DNA of 64,000 nucleotides from Selaginella moellendorffii (lineage: Eukaryota; Streptophyta; Lycopodiopsida; Selaginellales; Selaginellaceae). The notes under the pieces were generated by a model. The model was given only the letters and a program-made list of their open reading frames with translations, searched no databases and was not told where the DNA came from. The DNA is taken from positions 5,194 to 69,193 of the forward strand of contig NW_003314418.1 of assembly GCF_000143415.4 (NCBI RefSeq). Direction: 5' to 3'. This document shows positions 33,985 through 45,484 of the stretch, in pieces (position 1 is the first letter of the stretch; each line of letters opens with the position of its first letter). Made by a program: the position numbers and the translations under genes.

Positions 33985-35346
33985 TGTGTGAGACACTACT
34001 TTGATGATGTCCTATGACTAAGGAGGAACATGAGATGCATGTGAGGCAAAAGTTGCCACTATTGAGGGAGAACAAGCTGTATTCTAAACTGTCAAAGCGT
34101 GAGTTCTTCTTAGAGGAGATCGCCTATCTCAGACATGTGGTGCCATGAGATGGTGTGCAGGAAGATCCTCAAAAGACTCAAATAGTCATTGACAGTGGAT
34201 TCTGTAAGAGTGTCCATTGCACCAAGTGCAGGACATCGAGGACATGTGTTCTGGTAGAGACACATTTATTTTGGCTTGGAATGAAGTCAAGTGTTGATAA
34301 GTATGTGCACAATTGCTAGACCGGCCAGGCAGTCACAATGGATTGTCAGAAGCATGAAGGTCTCTACCATAGTTAACCTCAGCGGAAGTAGGATAGCATT
34401 TTCTACGAGTTTCATAGTAGATGCTTCAAGGCAATGATGCTATCTGGGTTATTGTGGATTGTGTGATGATGTTGACTCACTTCTTCCTTGTGAAGACGAA
34501 TGCTAAGGCTTTTGACCTTGCTCAGCTGTATTTCTCTATAGGCTGCCTAAGGATGTTGTAAGTGATCGAGATCCCACATTCACTTTGGTGTTTTGGCAAA
34601 CGGTGTTCCAAAAGCTTGAGACAAAGCTGAGCATGAGCATCCACAGTCAGATGGACAAACAAAACGAGTTAATTAGGTGCTGGAAGACATGCTGAGATTG
34701 TTTGTTGGTCATCTGAAGAGGCAAGGTATTTGGGAGAAGTACCTGCCTTTGTTAGAGTTTGCTCATAACTGTGCCTTCCATTTGGCTATTGAGATGGCTC
34801 TGTTTATGGCAATGTATGGCTTTCAACCTCGGTCCCCTGTTGGTATGAACTTGGCTTCTCTTAAGGTGCACCAGGCAAAAGAGTTGGCTGATGAGCATTG
34901 TCAGCACAAGCAGTTTCAGGTTGGAGACAAGGTTTTCCTTCAGTTGTCTGAAGCTGAGACAACAAGGTAGTTCTAAGTTGTCGCCACAGTACTGTGGGCC
35001 TTGGATTTTTCTCAAACGAGTTGGAGACCTTGCCTATCAACTAGACTTGCCTAGTGGTGTGAAGATTCATCCCGTCTTCTATGTAGGGAGTTGAAGGCAT
35101 GTTTGCATTCTGGTAATATCTTGGACCAGTCTGCCATCAAGATTCCAGAAATAGATGTTTGAAGGTTGGCCCTACTTGTGTGTTATAGCAACGGCTAGCG
35201 CGCACACATCGTAAGACTTGGAGAGAGTTACTTGTTCAGTGGAATGGTTATTCTCCATATGATGCTACATGGGAAGCTGAGGATGATGTTGTTTCCTAAT
35301 TTTGAGTATGACTTGGATGACATTCCAGAGGAAGAGGAGAAGTAGT
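33985..35346 (+). mobile_element. Chromovirus (Ty3/gypsy) remnant, arm 2
   Basis: It starts inside RT at the catalytic YFDDVL (33996), then EEHEMHVRQKLPLLRENKLY and YLRHVV. Next come a zinc-finger/integrase core (34200-34670), LEFAHNCAFHLAIEMALFMA near 34755, GDKVFLQLS near 34924, and SPQYCGPWIFLKRVGDLAYQL. The end is chromodomain-like (ELLVQWNGYSPYDATWEAEDD near 35227). RNase H is missing between RT and integrase. Stops and frameshifts are present. Reverse-complement partner: 12850-14018. Confidence 0.8.
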
Positions 35347-35472
35347 CGCTTGCTCCTATCCTTTCTTTCTTTTCTGACCCCGTTGATGGCTGGAGGTGTT
35401 GTGTCACGTGAGACAGTTAGTGGGTTTGTTAGCGGATGCTTTGCTAGCTTCTCTCTCCTCAGCTACTGTTCA

Positions 35473-36116
35473 TCATAGTTGGAGCAGAGGGAAAAATGTC
35501 ACCGTATTTCGTGATGAACCAGCTGATTCTGGACCTAGGTCTCTAATCAAAGAGCCAAATACAACTGCAAATTTGCATCTGAAGGGGTGTTCAAGCATCT
35601 CCACGGGGTTTTCATTGCATAGAATACACAGAGTTTTGTGAACTGTGAGCCAATCACCAACAGGGATGCTGTCCTGCACAAGAAGCCAGCTTACCTTAGC
35701 TTCCACCAGTGTCTTCCACATGTTCACAATGTACTTCCGATTCTTCAACTTCCGCATAAGCCTGGTGTCAATTTTATCCATCAAAAGCTCTCTGCCATGC
35801 TTAAACCTGTACATAAAAAAAGACACACTGAACTCATTACCTTCCCAGGATAACTGAGCCGGATCCTATATAAGATCAGATTTAGGTACTCCCCAAACTA
35901 GTGTATTGCAGAGCATTCTCCCAGTTGAACCTTAGGATCCAGTTCAGTGTATTTCCCTCTCTGATGTATCGTCCTGATCCTTTTACTGAAGGCCATCCTG
36001 GGAACTGGGACCTCCTTGGGAACTATACATGGAAACAGTGCACCACTGTTATGGGGATAAGAAACAATACCTTGAGGTGATGGGGTTGTTTCCATAACAA
36101 AGATGATTTGAGTCAA
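35473..36116 (-). pseudogene. LINE-like fragment with zf-RVT motif, arm 2
   Basis: The minus strand carries the 12059-12750 counterpart: TTPSPQGIVSYPHNSGALF (35898-36116), then LMDKIDTRLMRKLKNRKYIV, DSIPVGDWLTVHKTLCILCNE and EHPF. Here the second part keeps one frame from 35826 to 35473, longer than in arm 1. Confidence 0.5.
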
Positions 36117-36829
36117 GCATTATCCAATCACGAACCTCGATAACTTCAGTTTGTAAAGCAAGATGAAGGCGATCACAAGCGATGCTGCCTTAAGCTTTGA
36201 TGTGGAGTTTTCATCCTGGGTTGTAATGGGTTGTCATGAGGCCATGGGTTTGCTCCAAGCGGACGTTAAACAAATACCTGACTTTACCTTTTTCATTGTA
36301 TCATACCTTTTCCACTGCTGAGGAAGAAAAACAAGATCCCAACAAGAACTTTGCTGCAAGTGATGGCTTGCTAGCTCTTTGTAGATCCAATAAGTCTTTG
36401 ATCGAAGCTCCCACATTTCTATGCCACCTAGGCCAAAGACCTCTACCCAAGCCTGGAGCTGAACAGTCACCTATATACTGTTGATTACTGTTCTTATGCG
36501 CTACGTTGAAGAACAAGCGATCATCTAATGCCTCTGTCAGATGGTCTGGTTCTTTCTGACTTAACCTGGGTAGGAGTGTGACTTCCATATCTTCAACATC
36601 TCTTTTGCTATTCCATCCTGGACCTTCTTTGTGTTGAGAGGAGCAGTGCCAATCGATTCCTTGTTTCTAGTTACCACCCTGTCTAGGCAAGATCTTCAGT
36701 TTCGTGGATATAAACCTGACACAAGAACTTTGAAGAGAAGAGCTTGGATTGAATTCCTGGGTGTGGCACATTCTGAATAACTGAATTCCACTCTACTTTT
36801 GCCCGGACTTTGCACCCGCTGGAGTTTCT

Positions 36830-37016
36830 AAAGTTTCTACATATGTCGTTGGAGATCAAGTGTTGGTGAGTTATCGGGTGTTGCAGATCCAAGGTTTTTG
36901 CTGCGTAGGTCCTTATCACATCGTCCAACAAGTTGGTCCACAAATCTATGTGGTGACACTCAATGCACAACGTCAAGAGAAGATCCATGTGAAGCGGTTA
37001 GCTCTATATTGTGTGC
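36830..37016 (+). pseudogene. Gypsy integrase carboxy-terminal remnant, arm 2
   Basis: Reads VGDQVLVSYRVLQIQGF, GPYHIVQQVGPQIYVV, LNAQRQEKIHVKRL in one frame, the plus-strand version of 11150-11330. It is isolated from any other pol sequence. Confidence 0.65.
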
Positions 37017-37424
37017 AAACGGATTGATGTAAGGATTCTACCATATATTCTATGGTAAATATAGATAAACTCAACAAGATTGGAATACACTAGCTTTTTA
37101 ATAATAATAAATTAACAATTTTTAATGTGTATTTATGGAGCCCACAAGAGTAGGAGTGAGGAGTTATCATATTATGAATCCCACAAGATCAAGAGTGAGA
37201 GGTGTTTAATCACATTTTTTATATGCTCCATATGATCCTGACGTCTAGGGATATGAGGGGGGCCCAGGAAAGCTAGAGGAAGGGAAAAAAAGAATTAATT
37301 AGAGTGAAAATGCGAGTTATTGTGAAATTAGAGTATAAATGTGACGAGCTAAGAGTAGCAGCTTAAAAGAGGGAAGTAGGAATGCTCGGATGGAGTCCAC
37401 CAGGTAGAAAAGACAAGTCATACC

Positions 37425-38350
37425 TCAAGCCTCGGATTGCTCCCAACCCCCTGCCTCCACCCGGTTGCCTACTTTAACCAAGCCCCGGACCACCCAGCAG
37501 TCTTGGCGCACAGGGATGACATCAGCCCTAACCTCTTGCTCACTTCTGAGCTTCTCCCCCCTTAAGAAAAAAGGTCTGTTGTTCTCTTGGAGTTCAAGAG
37601 GCATCCTCTTCACCGTCTCCTCTGTTTTTGCTAGCTAGTTAGCTCTTACAAGAAGGAGCACAAGCCAAGTTCAGCTCCATGCTCAGCTCTATCATCTCCT
37701 CTTTAAGACACCTCACCTCTTTGAGGCCATTCAGAAGAGCTAGCACGCTTCACCTCTAGACGTCCCCCCCCCCCCTTTTTTGCAATTGTCTCTTCAAACT
37801 CATCATACTTATTTAACTCACCAAACCTTACCAAGCCGAGTGCAGGTTTTGAAACCCCATGAGTCACCTTGGCCAACAATCTTGACGTGCGGATGCGTCC
37901 AAACTGCTGGACCATTTCTCCAGGAGATAACTTATGCTACAACACTCTCCGCTCGACGATCTCAATGTGGAAAGATCCACAAAGCTGTCCCACTCATCAT
38001 AGTTGTAGAAGAAATCATCCTCATACTGCATCTGCAACCTTGCTCGAGCCCAAGCCTCCGCCATCACAAGCTTCTCCCTCATCTTGATCAGCTCACACTT
38101 GAGGCGGCAAAACAAGTCCAGGTCCTGAGGAACAACAATGGAATACACCTTTCCCGGGTACCTGTCTCGAAACCTGTGAAAGTACAGTGGACGATGTGGT
38201 GTTTCAGATCGCAGCGGAATGATAACTTAATGAAAGCAACAAAACCATCGAGCTCGCTCTTTGGGGATCAATTATCATCTCCTCCTTTGAAGCAATGAGC
38301 AGCAGGCCTTGATCGCATCCAGAAGTACTAGTCAGAGATAGTCTGCAAAA
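37425..38350 (-). pseudogene. Unrecognised gene remnant (arm 2)
   Basis: Inverted counterpart of 9890-10865, with the same conserved stretches (MYSIVVPQDLDLF, LKCELIKMREKLVMAEAW, QYEDDFFYNYDEWDSF, ALGLVRFGELNKYDEFEE). The poly-C at 37765-37777 mirrors the poly-G of arm 1, and a deletion removes about 20 bases of the AASSSEVGAV region. Function unknown. Confidence 0.35.
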
Positions 38351-38637
38351 GCAAGTTTGACACCAGTTATTTTGGCAACACAGAAGAAAAAGAAGAAAAA
38401 TAAACTCAATTTTCAAAATTTATAGAGATCCATACAACCCAAATCAAGATCAATCTTCCACGAACTTAATGCCGCTTTCAGCACCTCCAAGCTCTGCCGA
38501 AAAACGTAGCCACGGTATGCCACAATCGTTCGCTTGAAAATCTGAAGATGTCAATCGAAGCATGCAAGAAAAAATGGACAACAAAGGAGATGAACTGAGC
38601 GAGGCCAAGAACACATATAAGGACTGAATGGAAGCAC

Positions 38638-38832
38638 ATGAGGCCTCACGCGGTTTTTTCCTCCATGTGTGGCTTCATGTGCGAAGAGTTTGGTGTGGTA
38701 ATGTATGTTGCGGAGCAGCCAGAAGCCCAGGGTGAATATAAGTACGTGAGGCCTTCTGAGGTTTTACCACCGCCCGAGGACTCCTATGCATGGGCCCCAG
38801 GCGAGAGTCATTTGCGAAAGTGTTCTGCATGA
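38638..38832 (+). CDS. Small frame (64 aa) shared with arm 1, unrecognised
   Basis: Same length as 9390-9584 on the opposite strand; differences are substitutions such as Arg/Cys and Val/Met. No domain recognised. Confidence 0.2.
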   Translation: MRPHAVFSSMCGFMCEEFGVVMYVAEQPEAQGEYKYVRPSEVLPPPEDSYAWAPGESHLRKCSA

Positions 38833-39321
38833 AACTGGTGCCCTGAGGTTTCTGGCCGTGTCGCCCCATGAAGAGGATTTTTTATTTAATTTGTGTAGAG
38901 TGTGGTTTATTTTTGCATATTGAGTGTATCAATATCTTTTAGTTAGCAGATTATATTGAAGAACTGAAGACTACCTACAGTTAAGTGCATGCAGCAACAG
39001 ATTATATAAAAAATGAATGCAGAGAATAACAAATCGGGATTTCTAGGAAGTTCGTGCGTGTTGTTAGTAATAATAATAATAATCATAAAAACCTGATGTT
39101 CAGCTAGTTAGAAGATTGTCTGAAAATTATGCATGTACTGATTCTTCAGCTCTTGAGCAACTGATTGCTGCTGGCTCACTTTCTATATATATCAAAGAGA
39201 CAATAAACATCTAAGCTGCTGTAGTTAAGCTGTGACATTGTAAAGTTTAAAAAGGAAAAGAATTAGAAAAAGAAAAAACAGAAAACACAGTTAAGTACTA
39301 ACAAATCGGGATTTCTAGGGT

Positions 39322-42300
39322 ATGCGTGCGGCGCTAGGGTTTGTGTGGTGTGTGTCATTTCTCAAAACTCTCATGGAGTGGAAAACGTTTTTCAGGGATC
39401 CCACTTTCTGGTGGGACAACAGGTTCAAGAAGAAAAACAAGTTCTTCTCAGAGTCCTACCCGGATTTCAAACATGTTTCTACCGGAGAGAGCCTGTGGAT
39501 CGCCAACAGGAAAACACCAACCTGGGTCTCTGCAAAACTCGAGTCGCTCGCTGACCCAGCTGTAGGTAAGGCCACCACGGCCCGCTACAAATCTCCACAT
39601 ACCCCACCTGTAGCTGGTGATGAACCGGTGAGTTTAGGGAGGCTGATACACCGCGTGAGACACTCAGCTGAGAGCAGATCCCTTTCTTTGGGAAAACAAG
39701 CCCATGAAGCTGTGCTCAAGAGTGATGAGCACAAAAGCAACATCTACTTGTTGACGGGATTGATCGATATGTACTGCAAGTGTGGCGAGCTTGAGGAGGC
39801 TCGCAAGATTTTCGACTCCATGGGAACCCGGAGTGTTGTGTCCTACAACGCGATCATCCAGGGCTGTGGCTCGAACGGGCAAGCTGAACTCGCTCTGGAG
39901 TACTACTCTGCCCTGAGAGTTGATAACACCATTCAACCCGACGATCGGACTCATGTCGCGGTGATCAGCGCCTGCTCCAGACTTGCTACCGAATCCAGCG
40001 AGAAGAGGGAGAGAGCTCTACGCATCGGGATGGAGATCCATTCAATGCTGAGCAAGGAGAAGAAACAGGTAGATCTGTTCGTGGCGACTTGCCTGGTAGA
40101 CATGTACTGCAAGTGTGGCGAGCTTGAGGAGGCTTGCAAGATTTTCCACTCCATGGGAACTCGGAGTGTTGTCTCCTACAATGCGATCATCCACGGCTGC
40201 GGCTCGAACGGGCAAGCTGAACTTGCTCTGGAGTACTACTCTGCCCTGAGAGCTGATAACACCATTCAACCTGACGATCGGACTCATGTCGCGGTGATCA
40301 GCGCCTGCTCCACACTTGCTACCGAATCCAGCGAGAAGAGGAAGAGAGCTCTACGCATCGGGATGCAAGTCCATTCAGTACTGAGCAAGGAGAAGAAACA
40401 TCTAGGTCTGTTCGTGGCGAATTGCCTGGTAGACATGTACTGCAAGTGTGGTGAGCTTGAGGAGGCTCGCAAGATTTTCCACTCCATGGGAACTCGGAGT
40501 GTTGTGTCCTACACCGCGATCATCCAGGGCTGCAACACGAACAGGCGAGCTGAACTTGCTCTGGAGTACTACTCTGCCCTGAGAGTTGATAACACCATTC
40601 AACCCGACGATCGGACTCATGTCGCTGTGATCAGCGCCTGCTCCAGACTTGCTACCGAATCCAGCGAGAAGAGGGAGAGAGCTCTATGCATCGGGATGGA
40701 GATCCATTCAATGCTGAGCAAGGAGAAGAAACAGGTAGATCTGTTCGTGGCGACTTGCCTGGTAGACATGTACTGCAAGTGTGGCGAGCTTGAGGAGGCT
40801 CGCAAGATTTTCCACTCCATGGGAACTCGGAGTGTTGTCTCCTACAATGCGATCATCCACGGCTGCAACACGAACGGGCAAGCTGAACTTGCTCTGGAGT
40901 ACTACTCTGCCCTGAGAGCTTGTACCACCATTCAACCCAACGATCGGACTCATGTCGCTGTGATCAGCGCCTGCTCCAGACTTGCTACCGAATCCAGCGA
41001 GAAGAGGGAGAGAGCTCTACGCATCGGGATGGAGATCCATTCAATGCTGAGCAAGGAGAAGAAACAGGTAGATCTGTTCGTGGCGAATTACCTGGTAGAC
41101 ATGTACTGCAAGTGTGGCGAGCTTGAGGAGGCTCGCAAGATTTTCCACTCCATGGGAACTCGGAGTGTTGTGTCCTACACCGCGATCATCCAGGGCTGCA
41201 ACACGAACGGGCGAGCTGAACTTGCTCTGGAGTACTACTCTGCCCTGAGAGTTGATAACACCATTCAACCCGACGATCGGACTCATGTCGCGGTGATCAG
41301 CGCCTGCTCCAGACTTGCTACCGAATCCAGCGAGAAGAGGGAGAGAGCTCTACGCATCGGGATGGAGATCCATTCAATGCTGAGCAAGGAGAAGAAACAG
41401 GTAGATCTGTTCGTGGTGACTTGCCTGGTAGACATGTACTGCAAGTGTGGCGAGCTTGAGGAGGCTCGCAAGATTTTCCACTCCATGGGAACTCGGAGTG
41501 TTGTGTCCTACACCGCGATCATCCAGGGCTGCAACACGAACGGGCGAGCTGAACTTGCTCTGGAGTACTACTCTGCCCTGAGAGTTGATAACACCATTCA
41601 ACCCGACGATCAGACTCATGTCGCGGTGATCAGCGCCTGCTCCACACTTGCTACCGAATCCAGTGAGAAGAGGGAGAGAGCTCTACGCATCGGGATGGAG
41701 ATCCATTCAATGCTGAGCAAGGAGAAGAAACAGCTAGATCTGTTTGTGGCGAATTGCCTGGTAGACATGTACTGCAAATGTGGCGAGCTTGAGGAGGCTC
41801 GCAAGATTTTCCACTCCATGGGAACTCGGAGTGTTGTCTCCTACAATGCGATCATCCAGGGCTGCAACACGAACGGGCGAGCTGAACTTGCTCTGGAGTA
41901 CTACTCTGCCCTGAGAGCTGATAACACCATTCAAGCTGATGCTTGGACCTACACCTGCGTCCTTGTTGCTTGCGGGAGTGTGATGGCGATCAAGCTCGGG
42001 AGGGAGATTCACCAGCTGGTGAAGCATAAAGGGCTGCTGAAAAACAATCCAGTTCTGGGCTCCAGCCTGGTGAGCTTCTACGGCAAATGCGGTGATGTTG
42101 ATTCTGCTCAGGAAGCGTTTGACGAGTGCCGAGCTCGGGACGACACGGGTCTCTGGAACTCTCTCATACAGGCTTACACTCTCCAGGGCCGATCGATCGA
42201 GGCCTTGGAGCGTTTCTATTCCATGACTCAGGAGGAGGGCTGTAAAGCTGACGATGTGAGTTTTGTTTCGGTGTTGAACGCTTGCAGCCATGGTGGTCTG

Positions 42301-43070
42301 GTCGGGAAAGGAAGGCAGCTTCTGGATGAAATGCCCAAGCAGTATGGAGTCAAGCCACGTCTGGAGCATTATGTGTGCCTGATCGATATGCTCGGGCGAG
42401 CTAACCTCCTCGACGAAGCTGTGAGAGTTCTCAGAGCCATGCCTTTTGAACCGGATGCAGTGGTTTGGACGTCCCTGCTCGGAGCCTGCCGGAAGTGGAA
42501 GAATTACACGATCGGCAAACTCGCGTTTGAGCGTCTTGTGGAGATGGATCCCAAGAGCGGCACGCCCTACGCATTGATGGCCAATATATTTGGAAACCTG
42601 GGGATGCTCAGTGAAAGGGCCGCTGTTGTGGAGAGAATGAGAGGTGAAGGCAGCTTCAGGGAGCCCGGGAGAAGCTGGTGGACGGATGTTTGCTCAGGAA
42701 AAGTGCATTCTTTTTCTGTCGAGGATAGGAGTCACTCACAGAGTGACGAGATTGCGGCCAAGCTCAAGCAATTGTTGCTGAGAATGAAAGAGGAGGGGTA
42801 TGCGAGCGATGTGATCAACGTTCTAAAAGACATACCCGAGGAAGAGAAAGAGGATCACCTGTGCGGCCACAGTGAGAAGCTTGCGCTGGGGTGTGCTCTG
42901 GTGAACTCGCACCAGAAGGAGACCATCAGAATTGTGAAAAATCTCCGAGTTTGTGACGATTGCCATGCGGCCACTTCTCTAAGCTGGAAAAAAGGCTAAT
43001 CATCTGCAAAGATGCCAGTCGGGTTCATGTGTTCCAGGATGGCGGATGTTCCTGTGACAACTACTTTTGA
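39322..43070 (+). CDS. PDF-motif/PPR-DYW protein with seven 333-bp PLS repeats; DYW end frameshifted
   Basis: A 1225-codon frame (39322-42999). Residues 20-75 form an OSB-type PDF motif: WWDNR at 30-34, PDF at 47-49, LW at 58-59. From Met150, PLS-type PPR repeats run in seven near-identical units, followed by diverged repeats (GREIHQLVKHKGLLKNNP onward). The E/E+ region follows (LLDEMPKQYGVKP, GKVHSFSVEDRSHSQ). A DYW deaminase start has HSE at 1183-1185 and CDDCH at 1211-1215. PLS-DYW proteins edit C to U in organelle RNA. A 7-bp loss near 42975, seen against arm 1, makes the frame stop at 42999. The remaining DYW end, reading KLEKRLIICKDASRVHVF and CSCDNYF, lies in another frame to 43070. 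The HxE and CxxC zinc residues are kept but the terminal tripeptide is lost. ATG at 39322 is the first in frame. Confidence 0.85.
39769..41940 (+). repeat. Tandem 333-bp coding repeat, about 6.5 units
   Basis: The start codons of the MYCKCGELEEA motif fall at 39769, 40102, 40435, 40768, 41101, 41434 and 41767, exactly 333 bp apart. Each unit of 111 codons holds one S, one P and one long L motif. Units are nearly identical and differ at a few recurring sites (NAI/TAI, GSNGQ/NTNGR, ADNT/VDNT/ACTT). Arm 1 has three units at 8458, 8126 and 7793. Confidence 0.97.
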
Positions 43071-44337
43071 AAACATGTCAGTGCTTTTTCTTGCAATTAT
43101 CCCTGGTTTTAAACCCTCTGTGAGTCAAGCAGAAACATGGGCCGCTGAGTGAGCAAAGTACCACCGTCAACCTGAACTTCACGGAGAAAAAATTAACATT
43201 TAAAAGTTAAAACTATGCAAAAGGAGGATGACACGTTACTTAAATTTAAATTTCTTTTTGGTAGCAGAATCCAGGAATGCTGACTAAACCTGCCAACAGG
43301 TGCCCCAAAACGGAGTGCCTAGATTCAGATAATAAGCCTTAGTATGAAGACTTGCCGGTACCCAAACTCTTTGCTGATAGCAAGTACCGCCTCATGTTCC
43401 AGGAGCAAGGTGATGGTGGCTTGCGGCATGACCAACTTTGGGTTTTTGCTCCTAGAGCACGTTGAAGACGTGTGGAAGCTGGTGACGACGGCATTTGTTT
43501 CTTGCAATGTACTCACCAGCTCCTCGGCGATGTCTTCCTTCCAGATTTTTTGAGCTTGTTGTGAGTGGTGACCTGCTTGCTCTCTCCTGTGACGACTTCT
43601 TCCAGCCTCTGGTGCCCAGGCTTTCTTGTGGATGGAGCTAGCCCTACACAGTGTGTGTGTGTATCAACCAGCAGATGCACAAATCGTTGAGAATTAGCAA
43701 CAAGTGACGTAGTGTACTAGTGTACATGTACATGTGTTTCAGCTAAATATAATGGGCCAAATACACCGAAGAAGTGTGTATAAGAAGAGTAGAAACAAAT
43801 TAAGAAATGTAAATTAAGAAGTGCAAAAGAAATGAAAATAAAGATTGTCCATCCTCATCAGTTTGCTGAAATTAAGTTGGATTCAATTCTTCCAGCTCCA
43901 AATATTGTGTGATTGTAGTTTTTTATTTTCGAAAGAAAATTAGTGGGGGAGTGCTGGTAAAGATATCTTTGCCGTTCATTGGTGGTTAATTAAATGAGCA
44001 TGTTTAGAGATGTTTATCTGGACCAAGAGTTACCGGAAAATTAAAGTTCAAAATTTACGTTTTCCCTATTTGCACAATAACTTAAGCTAAAGTAATGTAC
44101 TTACCCTTATTTTTTATGGGAAAATTATTAGTATTTTGGATTCGCACGAAAACAAAAGGGAGGATTCTTAAGTAATTTTCAAAAACCCCGACCAAATCTA
44201 AAGTGTTGGGGGGGTCATTTTATTTTAAGGGAAGTTGTTAAAAATTATTCCGGAAATATTCGAGAAGATTCTTAAGTTAGGGTTTGGCGTGCCTGCGAAG
44301 AAGTTCTGATCTCGCGGCACGGCCCGAGAATTAAAAC
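43071..44337. other. Downstream of PPR-DYW: arm-2 remainder and a short unique stretch
   Basis: 43071-44015 is the inverted copy of arm 1 DNA (about 6490-5640 and 850-733); a minus-strand frame at 43325-43516 is shared with 6045-6236 and is not recognised. 44016-44337 has no match elsewhere in the window and shows no gene. Confidence 0.6.
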
Positions 44338-44379
44338 ATGGCAGCAGCCGCGGAGATTTATGAGGAGAGGAAGAAGCAG
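44338..44379 (+). CDS. Candidate captured first exon (MAAAAEIYEERKKQ)
   Basis: An ATG at 44338 opens 14 codons ending in CAG just before a GTAATC donor-like site at 44380. The peptide looks like the start of a nuclear plant protein, but 14 residues are too few to name one. It lies upstream of the Gly-rich/fucosidase frame and might be spliced to it. Confidence 0.3.
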
Positions 44380-44439
44380 GTAATCCGATTTTAGGGTTGG
44401 AAGAGGAAACAGAGCTCTGGGAAATGGGGCCGATCGAGC

Positions 44440-45454
44440 TGGATCTGGGCCTGCTCGTGCTCTATCTTCACCAACAGGAGGAGGAAGAGGTGCCCATGGA
44501 GGGAGAGGTGGCCATGGAGTGGGAGGAGGGCGCGGGGTGGCCGGGGTTGGCCGCGGATCTCTGAATCTGGCCCCGGGAGGATTAGGCCATGGTTCTGAGG
44601 CGGCTCGAGGAGGGGGTGCCCCGGGAGGAGGAGGCCATGGTTCTACTCTAGGAGGAGGACGCCGCGGTTCTTCTCCGGGAGGAGGAGGCCATGGATCATC
44701 GCCAGGAGGAGGCCAAGCCTCGGTGGGAGGAGCCGAAGCCACAGCGGGAGGAGTCCAAGCCGCGCCCGGAGGAGCCCAAGCCACGTCCGGAGGAGTCGAT
44801 CCAATTCGCAACATCAACAGGTACTTGACGTCTGGTGCTGGAACCGACTGGCTCCCTCCGGAGTGCGATATCTCCATCAGGCCCGGTTGGTTTTGGCACA
44901 GGAACGAGGCTCCAAAATCCCTGGAGCAGCTGCTCGACGTTTTCTACAAATCATCTGCCAGGAACTGCTTGCTCCTGCTCAACGTCCCTCCAAACTCGTC
45001 GGGACTGATCGACAAATCCGACTTCCAGACGCTGGAGCGGTTTAGCTCCGCCATAGATTCCATCTTCAGCGTCAACTTAGCAGCGAATCCCTTGTCCGTG
45101 ACAGCAAGCAGCGTTCGCAGCTCTTCGTTCGGGCCGAAGCAAATCCTTGACGAGTGTATGGAAACTTTCTGGGCTCCAATGCAAGGGGAGTCGACCGGCT
45201 GGATCGAGCTTGATCTTGGCAAGGTCTCAAAGTTCAACGCACTGGAGATCCGAGAGCCAGTAAACATGGGACAAAGGGTCATGGAATATCACGTCGAGGC
45301 ATGGGACAGCGAGCTGGGCTGGTACCTGGTGAGCAACGGTAGCACCATTGGTTACAGGAAAGTGGATCGACTGGAAGAGGATCAAGTATGCACTGCTCGG
45401 CTCGTTCGACTGCTGATTGATGCTTCTTTGGTTTGTACTTCGATGTGCGTATGA
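44440..45454 (+). CDS. Chimeric frame: Gly-rich repeats fused to fucosidase carboxy half
   Basis: An open frame covers 44519-45454 with no ATG at its 5' edge. Its first 90 or so codons are a Gly-rich repeat (GGGGHGS-type, from repeated ggaggaggaggccatgg). It then reads through the last bases of fucosidase intron 2 (DPIRNINR) into exon 3: SIRPGWFWH, LLNVPPNSSGL, FGPKQILDE, FNALEIREPVNMGQR. It lacks the catalytic Asp exon, so it is not a fucosidase. This copy keeps the ~20 bp lost from 21068. The end (SLVCTSMCV) departs from the 20730 copy at a junction with the PPR fragment. Confidence 0.6.
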
Positions 45455-45484
45455 CTTAATCATAATCGTCCACGAAAGTATGCT

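Larger units (their letters stand above)
34190..44015 (-). repeat. Arm 2 of the inverted duplication (partner about 723-14018)
   Basis: Reverse-complement copy of arm 1 without gypsy A. The outer end is near 44015, where the sequence agaGATGTTTATctgg departs from arm 1 (near 733). Arm 2 keeps the more intact version of the PPR-DYW gene. Confidence 0.9.

Noticed and set aside
39769-41940. CRISPR-like array from regular spacing
   Set aside because: The period is 333 bp with no spacers, encodes PPR motifs in frame, and the genome is a plant's.
39664-42369. Series of minus-strand frames of 67-96 codons repeating every 333 bp
   Set aside because: They are antisense shadows of the tandem PPR units and carry no domain of their own.
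44272-44877. Pro-rich minus-strand frame (PPPPGEEPRRPPP-like)
   Set aside because: Antisense of the Gly-rich repeat and fucosidase exon; composition follows from the repeat.
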